Shown piece by piece: positions 5,833 through 9,118 of a stretch of 9,118 nucleotides of DNA (positions are counted from its first letter, which is position 1; the number at the start of each line of letters is the position of its first letter). Origin of the DNA: HGM11788 sp964654945 (lineage in GTDB: Bacteria > Bacillota > Clostridia > Lachnospirales > CAG-274); the NCBI GenBank assembly GCA_964654945.1, contig CAZZLN010000062.1:1-9118 (forward strand), read 5' to 3'. The notes below the pieces were generated by a model that ran no database searches, had not been told where the DNA came from, and was given only the letters and a program-made list of their open reading frames with translations. The position numbers and the translations under genes are program-made.

Positions 5833-8416
5833 ATTTACTATTTACAATATCTTTCAGCTCATATAAAATTTCAAGAGCCTTTTTTGGAGTAACCGAATCT
5901 GCATCAACATTTTTAATCTTTTCGAGTAATTCCAATGCAATTTCATTATCTTCATTTTCATCATAAAAATCAGATTCAGGTGCATCAATATCCACCTTAT
6001 CCTTATCTATATCAGCTAAAATCTGATTAGCTCTTTTTACAACTGATTTTGGTATTCCTGCAAGCTTTGCAACATGAACGCCATAGCTTCTGTCTGCAGC
6101 ACCGTCAATAATCTTTCTGAGAAATATAACCTCTTCTCCTTCTTCTTTAACACTAACACAGCAATTTTTAATATTGTCAAAAAGCTTCTGCAAATCCGTA
6201 AGCTCATGATAATGTGTAGCAAAAAGAGAACGGGCTCCTATTTTTTTAGATATATATTCCATAACTGCCCAAGCTATACTAAGACCATCATATGTTGAAG
6301 TTCCTCTGCCTATTTCATCAAGTATAAGCAGACTGTTTCTTGTAGCATTATTTAAAATATTTGCTACCTCAACCATTTCAACCATAAATGTTGACTGACC
6401 TGTTGCCAAATCATCAGATGCGCCAACTCTTGTAAATATTCTGTCAGTTATTCCAATATCTGCACTTTCACAAGGCACAAAGCTTCCAAGCTGTGCCATT
6501 AGCACAATAAGAGCAGCCTGACGCATATAAGTGGATTTACCTGCCATATTAGGGCCTGTGATTATTGCAATTGTATCATTTTTTAAATCTAAATATGTAT
6601 CATTAGGTATAAATTCCTCATTGCCTGTAAGCTCAACCACAGGGTGCCTGCCATTAACAATATTTATTACACCTTTCGTATTTATTTTAGGTCTGACATA
6701 ATTATTTTTTTCAGCTGCTTCGCCGAGAGATTGCAAAACATCTGTCTGAGATATTAAAAAAGCAGTTTTCTGTATTCTTGTAATCTGTTTTGCAATATTA
6801 TCTCTGATTTCTGTAAAAAGCTTATATTCAAGGTCAATAAGCTTATCATCAGCACCTAAAATTTTATCTTCTATTTCTTTAAGCTCAGGAGTAATATATC
6901 TTTCTGCATTTGCAAGAGTTTGTTTTCTTATATATCTTTCAGGCACACTGTTTTTATATGAATTTGTAACCTCAATAAAATAGCCAAAAACCTTATTATA
7001 TTTTATTCTCAGCTTTGTAATACCTGTTTTTTCTTTTTCCTGCTTTTCAAGCTCAATAAGCCAGCCGGAACCCTCATTTTTAGCATTTGAAAGCTTATCA
7101 ACATCAGAATTATAGCCTTTTTTAATAAGTCCTCCCTCTCTTAATGAAAACGGAGGGTCGTCATTTATTGAATTACATATAAGGGAATATATATCCTCAA
7201 GAGTATCAAACTCTCTGTAAATTTCAGCAAAATATTCTGACTTAAAATCTGAAATAACAGACTTAATATGAGGAAGATACTTAAATGAATCTCTTAAAGC
7301 AATAAGGTCTTTAGCATTTGCTGTAGAATATGAAACCTTGCTCATAAGTCTTTCTATATCATAAATTGAATTTAAAAGCTCCTTCAAGTCCTCTCTTTCA
7401 AATACCTTATTTTTTATTTCTTCAACTGCTGAAAGTCTTTTTTCAATAACAGGCTTATCAATTAAAGGCTGTTCAATCCAATTTCTTAAAAGTCTTGCAC
7501 CCATTGCAGTCTTTGTTTTATCAAGAACCCACAAAAGAGAGCCTCTTTTTTTTCTGTCATTTATATTTTCGGTAAGCTCCAGATTTTTTCTTGAGCTTAT
7601 ATCCAAAATCATATATTCATTAGGTGCATATTTTCTTATACCAAGAATATGTCCCAGCTTGCCTTTTTGAGTTTCTATAAGATAATTCATAAGAGCACCT
7701 GCTGCTATTACACAGTTTTTTGAATTATCAATTCCGTAACCTGAAAGATTAAGCACTTTAAAATGATTGCATAAAAGAATATTACAATACTGATATTCAA
7801 ACACCCACTCTTCATATGAAGATATTTTAATATCAAATATATTTAAAATTCTTGTATAAAGCTTTTCATTAGCAAGCTCATTTGCAATAATTTCAGCAGG
7901 AGTATACATGGCAATAGCATCAATTATTTTATTTTCATCATCAATTTCAAATTCAGACACAATAAAATCACCTGTTGTAGCATCACAGGTTGCTAAGCCA
8001 AATCCTCCTTTTTCATCAGCATATATACACATAAGATAATTGTTTTTGCTTTCATCAAGAACATTTGTATCGAGAACCGTTCCGGGAGTTACAATTCTGA
8101 TTACATCTCTTTTTACAATACCCTTAGCGGTTTTAGGGTCTTCCACCTGTTCACAGATTGCAACCTTGTAGCCTTTTTCAATAAGCTTGGCAATATATCC
8201 GTCAGCAGAATGAAAAGGCACTCCGCACATAGGAGCTCTTTCTTTCATACCGCAGTCTTTTCCCGTAAGAGTAATTTCAAGCTCTTTAGATGCTATAAGA
8301 GCATCTTCAAAAAACATCTCGTAAAAATCTCCAAGTCTGTAAAATAATATGCAATGTTTGTATTTTTCTTTTATCTCCATATACTGGACCATCATTGGTG
8401 TCATTTTACCACTCAT
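5831..8416 (-). CDS. mutS: DNA mismatch recognition ATPase MutS
   Basis: MutS forms a dimer that finds base mismatches and small loops, then recruits MutL in an ATP-dependent way. The 861-residue length is normal. The N-terminal mismatch-reading loop FYRLGDFYEMF (25-35) keeps the FxE pair, F31 and E33 (F36 and E38 in E. coli). Connector, lever and clamp regions follow. The C-terminal ABC-type ATPase has Walker A GPNMAGKST (621-629), a signature region around TRVGASDDLATGQSTFMVEM (662-681), Walker B LLILDE (696-701) and the FATHYHEL histidine switch. The final residues (TPKKALEILYELKDI) match the helical C-terminal dimerisation tail of Clostridia. The QLSFF-type beta-clamp motif usual before this tail is not evident; ESDFY (814-818) stands there instead. 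The ATG at 8414-8416 has AAGAGG 8 bp upstream. The gene follows the YlbF-family gene by 18 bp. Confidence 0.98.
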   Translation of the reverse strand: MSGKMTPMMVQYMEIKEKYKHCILFYRLGDFYEMFFEDALIASKELEITLTGKDCGMKERAPMCGVPFHSADGYIAKLIEKGYKVAICEQVEDPKTAKGIVKRDVIRIVTPGTVLDTNVLDESKNNYLMCIYADEKGGFGLATCDATTGDFIVSEFEIDDENKIIDAIAMYTPAEIIANELANEKLYTRILNIFDIKISSYEEWVFEYQYCNILLCNHFKVLNLSGYGIDNSKNCVIAAGALMNYLIETQKGKLGHILGIRKYAPNEYMILDISSRKNLELTENINDRKKRGSLLWVLDKTKTAMGARLLRNWIEQPLIDKPVIEKRLSAVEEIKNKVFEREDLKELLNSIYDIERLMSKVSYSTANAKDLIALRDSFKYLPHIKSVISDFKSEYFAEIYREFDTLEDIYSLICNSINDDPPFSLREGGLIKKGYNSDVDKLSNAKNEGSGWLIELEKQEKEKTGITKLRIKYNKVFGYFIEVTNSYKNSVPERYIRKQTLANAERYITPELKEIEDKILGADDKLIDLEYKLFTEIRDNIAKQITRIQKTAFLISQTDVLQSLGEAAEKNNYVRPKINTKGVINIVNGRHPVVELTGNEEFIPNDTYLDLKNDTIAIITGPNMAGKSTYMRQAALIVLMAQLGSFVPCESADIGITDRIFTRVGASDDLATGQSTFMVEMVEVANILNNATRNSLLILDEIGRGTSTYDGLSIAWAVMEYISKKIGARSLFATHYHELTDLQKLFDNIKNCCVSVKEEGEEVIFLRKIIDGAADRSYGVHVAKLAGIPKSVVKRANQILADIDKDKVDIDAPESDFYDENEDNEIALELLEKIKNVDADSVTPKKALEILYELKDIVNSK

Positions 8417-8434
8417 ATAATTTACCTCTTAAAA

Positions 8435-8830
8435 TCAGTGACAGCCTCCGCAGGTACTGCAGCTTCCACTGCAGCCGGCACCGCCTTCAGGGTCACCCTG
8501 TAATGTTGCCTGAAATACATTCATTACATGATTTACAAACAAATTAAAATCACTTTCAGCAGCAACCATATCATTAATTATAGGATTTGCCTGAAGCTTT
8601 TTTCTCATCTCTCTTAATTTTTCAGATTCCTTATTTATTTCTTCCTGTGATAAATTATTTTCACTAATTCTCATCTGGACTGCCTGCATAAAATTTGTGT
8701 AGTTTAAAAGCTCAGCTTTTGCTTTTTCATTGCTTTCAAATATATATCTGGCATCATTCATTTTTTTGCCCTGCTCTGATTCAAGTAACATTTCAGCAAG
8801 CTCTCTTGCCTTGTCAAATACTGTTTCCAT
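8435..8830 (-). CDS. YlbF/YmcA family protein with C-terminal cysteine cluster
   Basis: The 131-residue protein matches the YlbF/YmcA (Com_YlbF) family. It starts VFDKARELAEMLLESEQGKKMNDARYIFESNEKA, has long alpha-helices with heptad-like charge patterns to about 80, then NPIINDMVAAESDFNLFVNHVMNVFQATLQG. In B. subtilis, YlbF and YmcA form a complex with YaaT that affects RNase Y-dependent RNA maturation, competence, sporulation and biofilms and carries Fe-S clusters. Here residues 120-131 hold C120, C124, C127, C130 and H131 (C-x3-C-x2-C-x2-C-H) on a flexible Gly/Ser-rich tail, well suited to bind Fe-S or another metal. The ATG at 8828-8830 has GGAG (8839-8842) 8 bp upstream. It is the first gene of the run and lies just before mutS, a common place in Clostridia. 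Family membership is clear; the cellular role here is inferred. Confidence 0.9.
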   Translation of the reverse strand: METVFDKARELAEMLLESEQGKKMNDARYIFESNEKAKAELLNYTNFMQAVQMRISENNLSQEEINKESEKLREMRKKLQANPIINDMVAAESDFNLFVNHVMNVFQATLQGDPEGGAGCSGSCSTCGGCH

Positions 8831-8850
8831 TTTTATATCTCCATTCTTAT

Positions 8851-8869
8851 TATACTAAATTATAGTATA
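8851..8869. promoter_or_regulatory. 19-bp dyad overlapping the operon promoter (possible operator)
   Basis: TATACTA (8851-8857) and TAGTATA (8863-8869) are perfect inverted repeats around the 5-bp centre AATTA. The dyad covers the proposed -10 element and start site, where a repressor would block transcription. In RNA it would only form a weak AU hairpin, so it is not a terminator. AT-rich promoters produce such symmetry by chance fairly often. Confidence 0.4.
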
Positions 8870-8892
8870 GCACAAAAAGCATTTCTATTCAA
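8864..8892 (-). promoter_or_regulatory. Candidate sigma-A promoter for the ylbF-mutS-mutL operon
   Basis: On the minus strand TTGAAT (8887-8892) and TATACT (8864-8869) are separated by exactly 17 bp. Each matches four or five positions of the consensus TTGACA and TATAAT. The start would fall near 8857, leaving a leader of about 27 bases that includes the GGAG ribosome binding site. Two perfect TATAAT hexamers lie slightly downstream (8859-8864 and 8849-8854) but lack a well-spaced -35, so the exact -10 is uncertain. Confidence 0.5.
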
Positions 8893-9118
8893 TAAAATAA
8901 ATTTTAAATCATATTAAAAATTCGAAAGTTTGACACTTATAATATTAAACAGGCTTAAAAGCATCATAACGGCTTAGTTTTTTTGCTTTACAATTGTTAA
9001 ATTCCCGTCTTAAAAATATATAAAATAATAAAAGCGGATTTTAACGGCAAAATAAAATATATACCCATCTTTGACACTTCCAAAAGCCAAAAAGTCTGCT
9101 AATCGGCTTAAACAGCGA
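8893..9118. other. AT-rich non-coding region upstream of the operon
   Basis: I see no convincing gene, RNA gene or strong terminator here. It contains two direct copies of TTTGACACTT (8929-8938 and 9070-9079) and three copies of GGCTTA (8952, 8971 and 9105). A minus-strand frame is open from the right edge to a TAA at 9010-9012. It is rich in phenylalanine and tyrosine, matches no family I know, and could be the end of an upstream gene or chance. The plus strand has no plausible start with a ribosome binding site. Confidence 0.5.

Noticed and set aside
8930..8943. TTGACA and TATAAT close together on the plus strand as a promoter
   Set aside because: The two hexamers are only 2 bp apart, and neither has a partner at 16-18 bp. 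No plus-strand gene follows.
8952..8984. Plus-strand terminator suggested by a T7 run after GGCTTAG
   Set aside because: The only stem before the T-run is about 4 bp (AAGC/GCTT) with a 9-base loop, too weak for an intrinsic terminator, and no plus-strand gene lies upstream of it.
9081..9110. Minus-strand hairpin AAGCC/GGCTT followed by T residues as terminator of an upstream gene
   Set aside because: The stem has five pairs with a loop of roughly 16 bases, and only TTTGG follows, so it would not be stable or efficient.
9010..9117. Open minus-strand frame reaching the right edge, possibly the end of an upstream gene
   Set aside because: About 35 codons, dominated by Phe, Tyr and Ile, with no recognisable family; a second minus-strand frame is also open for 25 codons over the same bases. 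AT-rich chance is as likely.

Overview
The window is a low-G+C stretch (about one third G+C by eye). It carries one tightly packed run of eight genes, all on the minus strand and therefore transcribed from high to low coordinates. Gene content and order suggest an anaerobic Firmicute of class Clostridia, probably close to Lachnospiraceae. The evidence is AT-rich codon use, strong AGGAGG-type ribosome binding sites, a YlbF-family protein with a cysteine tail before mutS, an endonuclease-type MutL, and an scpA-scpB-dacB-rluB series resembling the Bacillus subtilis order. The family assignment is inference.

Layout in transcription order: about 290 bp of AT-rich non-coding DNA (8831-9118) holds a candidate sigma-A promoter overlapped by a 19-bp dyad. 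It is followed by a YlbF-family gene (8435-8830), mutS (5831-8416), mutL (3928-5820), a site-2-protease-family membrane protein (3319-3915), scpA (2556-3311), scpB (1993-2556), a D-Ala-D-Ala carboxypeptidase (822-1949) and an rluB-type 23S rRNA pseudouridine synthase (118-828). Gaps between genes are 1 to 43 bp or short overlaps (scpA/scpB share one base, the carboxypeptidase and rluB share seven), so most or all of the set is probably one transcription unit with translational coupling. A weak candidate internal promoter lies between scpB and the carboxypeptidase gene. Past rluB, positions 3-55 form a near-perfect 53-bp inverted repeat that could be the operon terminator or an element belonging to the next gene.

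Functionally the unit joins mismatch repair (MutS recognises mismatches, MutL nicks), chromosome condensation (ScpA kleisin and ScpB, partners of SMC), cell-wall trimming and ribosomal RNA modification. The most unusual item is the membrane protein between mutL and scpA. It keeps the site-2 protease scaffold motifs, but both zinc-binding histidines of HExxH are replaced (FEIIK) and the aspartate of the PLDG motif is cysteine, so it looks like a catalytically dead pseudoprotease kept as an intact gene. The C-x3-C-x2-C-x2-C-H tail of the YlbF-family protein, a likely metal or Fe-S site on the first gene of the unit, is also notable. I saw no mobile element, CRISPR array or RNA gene.
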